This document shows, piece by piece, positions 1 to 6,577 of a stretch of DNA of 6,577 nucleotides. Position numbers and translations under genes: made by a program. The stretch is from JBBQQK01 sp038216025. Its GTDB lineage: Bacteria; Patescibacteriota; UBA1384; XYA2-FULL-43-10; 1-14-0-10-43-13. How positions within the stretch are numbered: the stretch's first letter is position 1; every line of letters starts with the position of its first letter. The DNA is taken from the NCBI GenBank assembly GCA_038216025.1, contig JBBQQK010000061.1, positions 1 through 6,577 on the forward strand. Direction: 5' to 3'. The notes under the pieces are model-generated. The model made no database searches. It was given only the letters and a program-made list of their open reading frames with translations, and was not told where the DNA came from.

Positions 1-170
1 TCAATTAAACCCCTTAATATTAAAGAGAAAACTAGACATTATGATAGAGCAAATATTTAAAATTAACAGGTCTCTACGGGAACCAAATACAGATAATTAA
101 AGATCGCTTCTTGGTAACCTTTTATTTTGATCTAATGCGTAGGTGAGAGAAATTTTTTACCGTACCCATA
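1..170. other. Left-edge region with no identifiable gene
   Basis: I see no supported gene here. Two + strand frames enter open from the left edge: one stops at 58-60 (19 codons) and one at 98-100 (32 codons). Either could be the tail of an upstream gene, but nothing distinguishes them. The sequence is AT-rich. A weak inverted repeat (ACCAA near 81-87 with TTGGT near 111-115, followed by T-rich sequence) could be a poor terminator for that upstream gene; its loop is too long to be convincing. Confidence 0.3.
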
Positions 171-199
171 TTGACATTTTAACCTGATTGTGCTACAAT
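171..199 (+). promoter_or_regulatory. Sigma70-type promoter of the DGR target gene
   Basis: A perfect -35 box TTGACA (171-176) and a -10 box TACAAT (194-199, one mismatch to consensus) are separated by exactly 17 nt. A TG dinucleotide at 191-192 makes it an extended -10. Transcription would start near 206, giving a leader of about 150 nt before the ATG at 359. This is the best promoter in the window and the only strong one directed at the target gene. A second TTGACA at 213-218 has no -10 at suitable spacing. Confidence 0.75.
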
Positions 200-206
200 A
201 TCAGGT
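182..206. promoter_or_regulatory. Imperfect dyad overlapping the -10 box, possible operator
   Basis: The left arm ACCTGATTGT (182-191) is complementary to the right arm ACAAT-AT-CAGGT (195-206), with a 2-nt bulge and the centre GCT at 192-194. The dyad covers part of the promoter spacer and the whole -10, so a protein bound there would block RNA polymerase. It lies upstream of or at the expected transcription start, so it should act as DNA rather than as an RNA hairpin. No regulator gene is visible in the window; the operator role is inferred from position and symmetry only. Confidence 0.4.
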
Positions 207-358
207 GTTACTTTGACAAATGTTCCCTAGCGTTTACTTGGTTATCTATTAGGTAGCTAAATAAGCTCTAAGGAGCAATAGCGCAAAGTCTGACTTAGAG
301 AGATCTCAGCCAGAGCCTGACTCAGCAATGGGCAGGTGCGCAAGGAGATTAGCTGACC
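207..358 (+). other. Long 5' leader of the target gene, with ribosome binding site
   Basis: This untranslated leader of about 150 nt has several possible pairings. CTCTAAG (266-272) pairs with CTTAGAG (294-300), and GCTC/GAGC (265-268/273-276) can form a competing small hairpin. A 9-nt repeat with one mismatch, CTGACTTAG (290-298) and CTGACTCAG (317-325), is also present. The Shine-Dalgarno AAGGAG (342-347) lies 11 nt before the ATG at 359, a somewhat long spacing. A second SD-like AAGGAG near 270-275 has no start codon at suitable distance. I do not recognise a known riboswitch. Confidence 0.4.
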
Positions 359-1015
359 ATGAAAGACATGCTCGGCATATCTGTGAGAAAGCTCGTGACG
401 CTTCCTATCGAAGTGATTGGACTCGTCTGCGACCTTCTCGAAAAATTGACTGATCCGGAATGGGTTGCGGCCACGAAAAGGTTTCTTCGTAAGGAGAAAG
501 AGATCTGGCCAGAGATCAAGAAAGTTATGGCTAAACTGCTCACGCTTGTCAAAGAAGTCGAGCAGCCAGCCATCGCTCCATTCTCGCCTAGGGATAACTT
601 CAAGGTAACTCCGCAGAAAGACAGGAAGACTGCCAAAGTAGTTATCGGCTACGTGGATCCTGATCTTGTGGCATTATTTGACAGTATAGGCATGGAGCCA
701 GCCAGAGATGCCGAGATTGTTCGGACTCATCGGCTTGATACATCGTCTAAGTTTTCTCCGATCTTAACTGAGCTTGGCGATAAAGCCAAGATGCTCGGTA
801 GAGCATTTCAGATGATGGAAAAGCAGGGGCATGGTGAAGAAGGAGACCTTCTGGTTAACGGTTGGGGGAACTTCTTCTTTATCGAAGGCACCGACTGGGT
901 GTTCCGCTGCAGCTGGCGCTCGGTCTCCGTCGGCTGGTTCGTCTTTGCTTCTCCTGTCTCGTTTTCGTGCTCGTGGGCTGCTGGCCTCCGGTTCGTCTCC
1001 CTCGCTGATTCTTAG
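359..1015 (+). CDS. DGR target protein with C-terminal variable region
   Basis: This 218-aa protein is the substrate of the retroelement: residues 179-216 are encoded by the VR. The N-terminal ~75 residues look alpha-helical and charged, with an EWVAATKRFLRKE segment near residues 34-46. That segment resembles a motif I recall from large paralogous families of uncharacterised Patescibacteria proteins. A middle region (about 90-175, beginning near VVIGYVDPDL) leads to a GWGNFFFI strand directly before the VR. No signal peptide or transmembrane segment is apparent, so a cytoplasmic location is likely unless it is exported another way. Fourteen residues differ from the template (183, 185, 187, 189, 191, 192, 194, 196, 198, 202, 204, 207, 209, 210), while W186, W193, W206 and the RFVSLA end are fixed. 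By analogy with other DGR targets the C-terminus may adopt a C-type-lectin-like ligand-binding fold, but I see no firm domain match. The ATG at 359 is chosen for the SD at 342-347. Confidence 0.85.
   Translation: MKDMLGISVRKLVTLPIEVIGLVCDLLEKLTDPEWVAATKRFLRKEKEIWPEIKKVMAKLLTLVKEVEQPAIAPFSPRDNFKVTPQKDRKTAKVVIGYVDPDLVALFDSIGMEPARDAEIVRTHRLDTSSKFSPILTELGDKAKMLGRAFQMMEKQGHGEEGDLLVNGWGNFFFIEGTDWVFRCSWRSVSVGWFVFASPVSFSCSWAAGLRFVSLADS
894..1005 (+). repeat. DGR variable repeat (VR)
   Basis: The VR aligns without gaps to the TR at 1382-1493 (constant offset 488). All 89 non-adenine template positions are identical; 21 of 23 template adenines are substituted (9 to T, 7 to G, 5 to C). Only the adenines at 894 and 911 remain. 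As a result positions 912-1007 contain no adenine at all on the + strand. The final 18 bases (988-1005, beginning CCGGTTCG) are adenine-free and identical in both copies, as expected for the initiation-of-mutagenic-homing segment. The two copies diverge immediately after 1005, ten bases before the end of the target gene. Confidence 0.97.
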
Positions 1016-1059
1016 ACGCTATGGCCTTAAGCTGTGGCTCTTTGAATCTTTGACCCTTC

Positions 1060-1076
1060 CCGCCACGAAGTGGCGG
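1060..1076 (+). other. GC-rich hairpin downstream of the VR
   Basis: A perfect 7-bp stem, CCGCCAC (1060-1066) with GTGGCGG (1070-1076), encloses a GAA triloop. It lies 54 bp after the VR and 44 bp after the target stop codon. Well-studied DGRs such as that of phage BPP-1 need a GC-rich hairpin/cruciform just downstream of the VR for efficient target recognition. This element has similar stem length but sits further away. The alternative is a transcript-stabilising hairpin next to the terminator that follows. Confidence 0.5.
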
Positions 1077-1087
1077 TCGATTCCGAC

Positions 1088-1133
1088 GGGCTTTTCTATA
1101 ACTCGCAAGAGCAGTAGAAAAGCCCATTTTTTT
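1088..1133 (+). terminator. Rho-independent terminator of the target gene
   Basis: An 11-bp perfect stem, GGGCTTTTCTA (1088-1098) with TAGAAAAGCCC (1115-1125), is followed by a run of seven T (1127-1133). Inside the 16-nt loop a small CTC/GAG stem closes a GCAA (GNRA-type) tetraloop at 1105-1108. It ends the target-gene transcript and implies that the TR and RT downstream have their own promoter, unless there is readthrough. Confidence 0.85.
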
Positions 1134-1381
1134 ATGTTAAAATACTTAAGGAATCGTGAAGCGCAACGGCTGCCCTTTCTGATTAGCTGGCTTTTGGCCA
1201 CGTTCCTTTAACTTTATTTTCCAGAGTTGCTTCGGGCACGCCTTAAGCAAGAGCGGACTTAAAGATTTAAAAAAATGAATTGAATCGGTGCTGTCTATTA
1301 AGAGACTTTGATGTCTCAAATAAAATACAGCGTGGCAATGAATTTTGCTCGCAGTGGCTTCTGGAAGGTAGGCAGCACATT
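1134..1381 (+). other. Gene-free region upstream of the template repeat
   Basis: I see no convincing gene between the target terminator and the TR; the short open frames here lack ribosome binding sites and overlap the repeats. It probably holds the promoter and 5' part of the TR RNA. Two small hairpins are visible: TTGCTT (1227-1232) with AAGCAA (1245-1250) around a GGGC-ac-GCC core, and GAGAC (1302-1306) with GTCTC (1313-1317). Confidence 0.45.
1298..1326 (+). promoter_or_regulatory. Weak candidate promoter for TR RNA
   Basis: TTAAGA (1298-1303, four of six to the -35 consensus) and TAAAAT (1321-1326, five of six to the -10) are separated by 17 nt. Transcription would start about 50 nt before the TR, in the needed direction. 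In such AT-rich sequence a match this weak could be chance. Confidence 0.25.
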
Positions 1382-1493
1382 ACTGGGTGTTCAACTGCAA
1401 CTGGAACTCGGACTCCGACGACTGGAACGTCTATGCTTATCCTGTCTCGAATTCGAACTCGTGGAATGCTGACAACCGGTTCGTCTCCCTCGC
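1382..1493 (+). repeat. DGR template repeat (TR)
   Basis: This is the invariant donor copy whose + strand RNA is reverse-transcribed with errors at adenines. It contains 23 adenines. In the frame matching the target gene, the 14 adenine-containing codons that vary are 8 AAY (Asn), 4 GAC (Asp) and 2 TAT (Tyr). None of these can become a stop codon by changing A alone. The AAY enrichment maximises amino-acid range and is typical of evolved DGR templates. The TR ends 3 bp before the stop codon of the opposite-strand avd gene. Confidence 0.97.
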
Positions 1494-1496
1494 GAC

Positions 1497-1880
1497 TCAT
1501 TTCTTTTCTTCCGCTTCGGTGGAAGTTTTTGCTATTAGGCCTTTCCTCCAACCGCCAATCATTTTGCCGATTTCCTCTATATCTTGACCAATTAAAGTAA
1601 ATTGCTTCAACGGAATAAGTTTTAGCTCCCAGCAGAGTTGGATAAAGAATCTGATCGAATCGATGGTGGACAGGGATTGAGTAAGCAATAATATTTTGGT
1701 GTCTATGTGTGAGAATGATGCTTTTTGTAAAATATCCAAGAGATCGGTAAATAGTACATCAACTTTTTGACCTAACCCAAATCGTTCGCATTTTGGTAAA
1801 TTTCGCTCTATTGAAATCCATTGTTTATAAGCACTTTTTAATCGTTCTATGACGGGTGGAAAGTTAGATTGGGAGTTTTC

Positions 1881-1898
<18 letters not shown>
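1497..1898 (-). CDS. avd: Avd-family DGR accessory protein (four-helix bundle)
   Basis: This 133-aa protein resembles the accessory variability determinant of DGRs, which binds the reverse transcriptase and the TR RNA and is required for mutagenic homing. Recognisable family features are the GLGQKVDVLFTDLLD helix (about residues 42-56), the central IRFFIQLCWELK segment and the IGKMIGGWRKGL segment near the C-terminus. Avd proteins are small basic bundles that form a pentameric barrel. The ATG at 1898 is preferred because a GAGGA Shine-Dalgarno lies 5 nt upstream on the minus strand (complement of 1904-1908); an in-frame TTG four codons earlier is less likely. It is encoded antisense to the TR and RT. 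Its first 18 bp overlap the RT start head to head, and its stop is next to the TR end. No frameshift is seen, so it looks intact. Confidence 0.85.
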
Positions 1899-2947
<1,049 letters not shown>

Positions 2948-3015
2948 AGCAGAATATGGACTTTTGCCTCATGTGGCTATTTACACGCGATATTTTCTAT
3001 GATAAACCTTAATAA

Positions 3016-3035
3016 AAGGAGGGTGATTAATGTAA
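3016..3035 (+). promoter_or_regulatory. Strong Shine-Dalgarno before an ATG-TAA start-stop pair
   Basis: AAGGAGGG (3016-3023) is the best ribosome binding site in the window, but the ATG at a good distance (3030-3032) is followed at once by TAA (3033-3035). That ATG is in frame with the coupling-protein gene, whose usable starts are at 3048 and 3054. Ribosomes recruited here would terminate after one codon and might re-initiate downstream; alternatively a GTG at 3023 opens a 16-codon overlapping frame. A point mutation or sequencing error at the TAA is also possible. Confidence 0.5.
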
Positions 3036-3053
3036 CACTTTTCAGGAATGTTT

Positions 3054-5657
3054 ATGCAAAATATAAGCGATAAATTATTCCCCAATATCACCTTGTCTGA
3101 TTTTAGTATTCATACTATTTCATACTTTTCTCTCCTGCTCCTCAAGTATACGGCTTACGCCGTTATTTTTTTAATTATTTTTTGGCTGCTAATTGTACTG
3201 CTAGTCAAACTGATTGATCTATTCCATCAGCTTCGTCAGGAATATATTTTTTTAGAAATTTCGCCTCCGAATATTACTGAAATAGCCTCTGTTTCTACAT
3301 CGCAAATGTTTTCACTAATTGAGGGACTTATAAGCCAGCGTACGATAGTTGACCGACTTTTGCTTCGATATGTTTCATGTTCGTTTGAGATAGTATCAAA
3401 AAAAGAAAATGGCATAAAGTATATACTGCGAGTCCATAAAAATATGGCAAAAGCGATTGAGAAAAATATGCGCTCATATCTACCAGGGATTAAAATTAAA
3501 GAATCAATCGATTATCTGCCCCTAAATCTTCGGCCGATTCAAAAATTTAGAATTACTGAGTATGTATTTTCAAAACATTTTTCCTATCCGCTAGATGAGC
3601 AAGAAGATCTCAAAAATCATGACCCGTTGGCGTATTTGACAGGAAATATGACCCAGCTAAAACCAGATGAGATGATGGCGATGCAGGTTATCCTTCGGCC
3701 TATTCGAAGTAATAATAAAAGAAAAATTCGCAATGCCAAAGAAAACAAAATGCCGACTGACAAGATCCAGTATATACTTTTCTTGATAACAATTGTGATC
3801 GAATCGCTGGTTCGAATTGCTATGATTCCGCTTTTATTTCTGGCCGAATTTGTTGGAGGAAATTCGGGCGATCCTTTACCAAGGAATAATACGAGCGCAA
3901 AAACAACTGAAATAAAAGAACTTGAAGAGCCGGTTAAAAACAAACTTAATCAGTCTATGTTTGAGGGAAAGATTCGAACTTTATTAATCATAAAAGAAAA
4001 AGATTTGTCTGCAAGAGAAAAAGGGCTGCGATCTTCATTTTTCAGTTTTACTCATTCTTTGGGGCAATCGTTATTTCCAAAACGCAGTTTGCCAATAAAA
4101 CTTTTTGATAAATTTAAATGGTGGCAATTTAAAATGCGTTTTTGCGATTCCCCGATAATTCTATCCTCTGGCGAAGTCGGAGCGCTTTATCATTTTCCAT
4201 TCAAGTCAAATTCGCATGCCGAAAATTTGATCAGGGTTAAAAGTAGGGAGCTTCCGGCTCCTCTTTCTTTAAAAAATGGTTCGGAACATCTGGACATTGT
4301 AGTCGGGGTTAATAACTTTGCGGGTGAAAACTTACCAATCGGATTAAGTTTGGAACAAAGACAAAAGCATATGTATGTGATCGGCAAGACGGGCACGGGA
4401 AAAACTACACTGCTTACTAATGCGATTTATCAAGATATGGTCAGCGGTAAAGGATTGGCTGTTTTTGATCCTCATGGCGATATGTTGCAAGAATTATTAC
4501 GAGTGGTTCCGGAGTATAGGCGAAAAGACGTTATCGTATTTGACCCCTCGGATAGAGATTTTCCAATCGGGTTGAATTTACTGTCTCCTGGGATTAATTT
4601 TTTAAACAATGAAGATGCTCAAGAATGGATTACCAGCTCGGTTATATCGGTATTTGCAAAGATTACCGCCAAAGAATATTGGGGGCCTAGAATGGAGCAC
4701 ATCTTGCGCAACGCTACCCTCACAGCTCTCCAAATGCCCGACCCCAGCCTTTATACATTGCAAAGACTACTAACTGATAAGAGTTTCCAAAAACGAGCCT
4801 CTGCAGGCCTGAAAGACCCTGTTTTGAAACAGTTTTGGCAAAAAGAATTTTCTTTGCTTGGCACGATGCAGCTATCCAGCGTGACGGCTCCGCTGACTCA
4901 AAGGCTCGGTAGTTTTATTACCTCCAAAATGTCCCGCCACATACTTTTACAGGAAAAAAGCACCATTAGTATGAGTCAAATTATGGACGAAGGAAAAATA
5001 CTTTTGGTCAATCTTTCAAAGGGCGACTTAGGCGAAGACCAGAGCTTTTTCTTCGGCGTAGTTTTGACTTCGCTTATTTGGATGGCGGCGTATCAAAGAA
5101 CAAAAATACCGGAAAAACAAAGACGAGACTTTTTTCTTTATGTCGATGAATTTCAAAATTTTGCCACGCCAAGATTTTCCGAGATCACATCGGAGGGCAG
5201 AAAGTTTCATGTTTCGCTGACCGCCTCGCATCAAAATATTGCGCAAGTCGAAGACCAGAATATCTTGAAAGTTGTAGCTGGTAATGCCAATACTATCGTC
5301 TGTTTGAAAGCCAGTCCCGATGATGAAAAGTTCATACTTCCGTTTATGGAGCCGGAAGTTGAAAAGGGCGATATTGTAAATTTACCGCCTTATCATTTTT
5401 ATATGAAAGTGACGAATGAAAATAGCGAAAACGCTTTTTCCGGTCAAACGGTTCCGCTTAATGTTGACACTAATGCAGAGATTAAAAAAGAGGTTATTGT
5501 CAATTCTAGAGAACAGCACACGACGCCGAGAATTGAAGTTGAAGATTATTTAGAAAGGTTATTTTCAGGGCGGCTGGAAGAGCAGTTAAAGCCTAATATT
5601 GGTAGAAAAAAATTAGCAAGTAATGTTCAGCAAAAGACAAAAAAACTTGGATTATAG
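3054..5657 (+). CDS. TraD/VirD4-like type IV coupling ATPase, membrane-anchored
   Basis: This 867-aa protein is a conjugative coupling-protein-type ATPase, expected to drive DNA through a type IV secretion channel at the inner membrane. A hydrophobic helix lies at about residues 24-51. A second hydrophobic stretch at about 240-266 (YILFLITIVIESLV and on) is interrupted by Glu and Arg. Between them is a region beginning YIFLEISPPN that I recall as typical of Patescibacteria homologues. The motor domain starts with GLSLEQRQKHMYVIGKTGTG. Walker A is GKTGTGKT (444-451), with AVFDPHGD shortly after; Walker B is FFLYVDEFQ (Asp698, Glu699), followed by a TASHQN segment. The ATG at 3054 has AGGA 6 nt upstream (3044-3047); the ATG at 3048 is too close to that site. 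No promoter is clear in the 106-bp gap after the RT gene, so cotranscription is possible. The frame is intact. Family is confident; the transported substrate is unknown. Confidence 0.88.
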   Translation: MQNISDKLFPNITLSDFSIHTISYFSLLLLKYTAYAVIFLIIFWLLIVLLVKLIDLFHQLRQEYIFLEISPPNITEIASVSTSQMFSLIEGLISQRTIVDRLLLRYVSCSFEIVSKKENGIKYILRVHKNMAKAIEKNMRSYLPGIKIKESIDYLPLNLRPIQKFRITEYVFSKHFSYPLDEQEDLKNHDPLAYLTGNMTQLKPDEMMAMQVILRPIRSNNKRKIRNAKENKMPTDKIQYILFLITIVIESLVRIAMIPLLFLAEFVGGNSGDPLPRNNTSAKTTEIKELEEPVKNKLNQSMFEGKIRTLLIIKEKDLSAREKGLRSSFFSFTHSLGQSLFPKRSLPIKLFDKFKWWQFKMRFCDSPIILSSGEVGALYHFPFKSNSHAENLIRVKSRELPAPLSLKNGSEHLDIVVGVNNFAGENLPIGLSLEQRQKHMYVIGKTGTGKTTLLTNAIYQDMVSGKGLAVFDPHGDMLQELLRVVPEYRRKDVIVFDPSDRDFPIGLNLLSPGINFLNNEDAQEWITSSVISVFAKITAKEYWGPRMEHILRNATLTALQMPDPSLYTLQRLLTDKSFQKRASAGLKDPVLKQFWQKEFSLLGTMQLSSVTAPLTQRLGSFITSKMSRHILLQEKSTISMSQIMDEGKILLVNLSKGDLGEDQSFFFGVVLTSLIWMAAYQRTKIPEKQRRDFFLYVDEFQNFATPRFSEITSEGRKFHVSLTASHQNIAQVEDQNILKVVAGNANTIVCLKASPDDEKFILPFMEPEVEKGDIVNLPPYHFYMKVTNENSENAFSGQTVPLNVDTNAEIKKEVIVNSREQHTTPRIEVEDYLERLFSGRLEEQLKPNIGRKKLASNVQQKTKKLGL

Positions 5658-5666
5658 CGATAGCTA

Positions 5667-5691
5667 TTTTGTCCTAGCACCTAGGACAAAA
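5667..5691. terminator. Perfect 11-bp dyad after the coupling-protein gene, likely bidirectional terminator
   Basis: TTTTGTCCTAG (5667-5677) is perfectly complementary to CTAGGACAAAA (5681-5691) around a CAC loop, starting 9 nt after the stop codon. An outer GCTA/TAGC pairing (5663-5666 with 5695-5698) can extend it across a 3-nt bulge. There is no T run after the stem on either strand beyond the bases in the arms, so it is not a classical terminator. A protein-binding site or processing signal is an alternative. Confidence 0.5.
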
Positions 5692-5820
5692 AGTTAGCGA
5701 CTTTAAGATTGGATAATAGATATATCGTTGCACTTACCTTACTAAACATAGGTTAGGTAGGTTCGGTAAAAAAAGTAAGTTACACAACACAATACTCATA
5801 TCAAAAAAAGACAACAAACT
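5692..5820 (+). other. Intergenic region with tandem GGTT(A/C)GGTA repeat
   Basis: Two near-identical adjacent 9-mers, GGTTAGGTA (5751-5759) and GGTTCGGTA (5760-5768), lie inside a wider inverted pair, ACTTAC (5732-5737) with GTAAGT (5775-5780). The cluster sits about 50 bp before the next start codon and could be an operator or a DNA-processing site for the transfer module. I see no convincing -35/-10 pair, and no Shine-Dalgarno before 5821. Confidence 0.35.
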
Positions 5821-6577
5821 ATGCAAAAAAATACACTACAATCCATCACTCACAAACAACAGGAAATACTCATACTTCTCTATAAATTTAGATTTCTAAA
5901 CAGAACACAAATACAACTATTCCTAAACCACAAAGATCCAAAAAGAATCAATGAATGGCTCAAAGATCTAAAAGAAAAAGATTATATCGAACGAATATAT
6001 TCAACAGCACCAGGCGAAAATATTAAGCCTTCAATTTACTATATCGGCGCAAATGGTATCAGATTTCTAAAGACACAAGATGATTGCTCTAAGACTCAAA
6101 TAAGAAAGCTATATCGGGAAGGCGAACGGTCAGAAAGCTTTATAAATAGATCCGTTTTTCTGGCCAATATTTGTCTAAAACTTCGCAATCAAGATGATGA
6201 GAATAAATCTTTTGAGGTTCTTACTTATGCTGAGATTACTAATCAAAATTCGATTTTTTATACTCTAGCTGAGTTATGTCCCCAGCTTGTTTTAAATAAA
6301 AAGGAGGGGCCTTTGAATAAGTATTTCCTGTTGGAAATACTGGATTTAAATATTCCCGTTTTCTCAGTTAAAAAGAGGTTAAAAAATTACTTGGAGTTCT
6401 ATTTCCAAAATACTTGGGAAGATAGTGTCGGAGAATCTTTTCCTGTAGTCCTCATAGTTTGTATGACAAAATCACAATTAATTAACACAAAGAGATTATT
6501 TAAAAGGCTGCTGGACGATTATCAAAATCCCGAAGAATTTAATATGCGATTTACCACTATTCAAGAGGTCGTGAAGA
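5821..6577 (+). CDS. Replication-relaxation family protein (partial, runs off right edge)
   Basis: This frame stays open for 252 codons from the ATG at 5821 to the window end, so the C-terminus is missing. The first ~65 residues look like a winged helix-turn-helix: an LLYKFRFLNRTQIQLFL helical part, then INEWLKDLKEKDYIERIY, then a strand reading PSIYYIGANGIRFL. The region after about residue 105 (FINRSVFLANICLKL, then YFLLEILD) is consistent with the replication-relaxation family (Pfam Replic_Relax). In plasmids and in Patescibacteria these proteins often lie beside TraD/VirD4-like genes and are thought to act in DNA processing for transfer or replication. The start is supported by frame length and fold only, since no Shine-Dalgarno is visible. 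The first 60 codons are strikingly poor in G compared with the rest. Family assignment is from sequence pattern and context, not a search. Confidence 0.7.
   Translation, partial: MQKNTLQSITHKQQEILILLYKFRFLNRTQIQLFLNHKDPKRINEWLKDLKEKDYIERIYSTAPGENIKPSIYYIGANGIRFLKTQDDCSKTQIRKLYREGERSESFINRSVFLANICLKLRNQDDENKSFEVLTYAEITNQNSIFYTLAELCPQLVLNKKEGPLNKYFLLEILDLNIPVFSVKKRLKNYLEFYFQNTWEDSVGESFPVVLIVCMTKSQLINTKRLFKRLLDDYQNPEEFNMRFTTIQEVVK

Noticed and set aside
349..636. Minus-strand open frame opposite the target gene start
   Set aside because: It is antisense to a well-supported gene with its own promoter and SD, and shows no recognisable protein features.
831..1211. Alternative-frame ORF through VR, hairpin and terminator
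   Set aside because: It runs through an intrinsic terminator and is open only because the VR and flanks lack stop triplets in that frame.
1024..1248. GCCTTAAGC occurring at 1024-1032 and 1240-1248
   Set aside because: Nine-base repeats are expected many times by chance in a window this size.
1280..1600. Open frames through the TR on both strands
   Set aside because: They lack ribosome binding sites, overlap the template and the avd gene, and match no family; the frame that mirrors the target protein is a by-product of TR/VR identity.
3054..5657. Recoded stop codons (UGA as Gly) as in some Patescibacteria lineages
   Set aside because: The long genes contain no in-frame TGA and avd ends with TGA, so standard code 11 fits.

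Overview
The window carries a diversity-generating retroelement (DGR) beside the start of a conjugation/DNA-transfer module. The genome is AT-rich, uses standard code 11 and has close gene spacing. The types of reverse transcriptase, Avd helper and TraD/VirD4-like ATPase are those I associate with Candidate Phyla Radiation bacteria (Patescibacteria). That assignment rests on family resemblance recalled from memory, so it is a likely guess and not a demonstrated fact.

Left part (1-1133): a gene-free leader holds a strong sigma70-type promoter (TTGACA, 17-nt spacer, extended -10 TACAAT), with an imperfect dyad overlapping the -10. A roughly 150-nt leader follows, then the DGR target gene (359-1015, 218 aa). 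The last 112 bases of variable sequence (VR, 894-1005) encode the C-terminus of this protein. A short GC-rich hairpin (1060-1076) and an intrinsic terminator (1088-1133) follow.

Middle part (1134-2947): the template repeat (TR, 1382-1493) aligns to the VR without gaps over 112 bases. All 89 non-adenine positions are identical, and 21 of 23 template adenines are replaced in the VR, which is diagnostic of adenine-specific mutagenic retrohoming. The Avd-family helper (1497-1898) lies on the opposite strand, wedged between the TR and the reverse transcriptase. The RT gene (1881-2947) has the DGR hallmarks (a CDVRKFF motif, IGNLTSQ, a YCDD active site). It is split by a (GA)15 microsatellite: as written the RT is out of frame, and loss of one GA unit or gain of two would restore a 354-aa enzyme. 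This looks like a phase-variable ON/OFF switch on hypermutation, and it is the most interesting feature of the window.

Right part (2948-6577): a strong Shine-Dalgarno precedes an ATG-TAA start-stop pair, then an 867-aa membrane-anchored coupling-protein-like ATPase (3054-5657). A perfect 11-bp dyad follows it. The last gene, of replication-relaxation type, runs off the right edge (5821-6577).

Working model: when the RT is in frame, RT plus Avd copies the + strand TR RNA with errors at adenines and writes the cDNA into the VR, diversifying 14 residues at the C-terminus of the 218-aa protein. When the GA tract is out of frame, the current variant is frozen. Whether the conjugation genes are functionally linked to the DGR or are only neighbours cannot be decided from this window.
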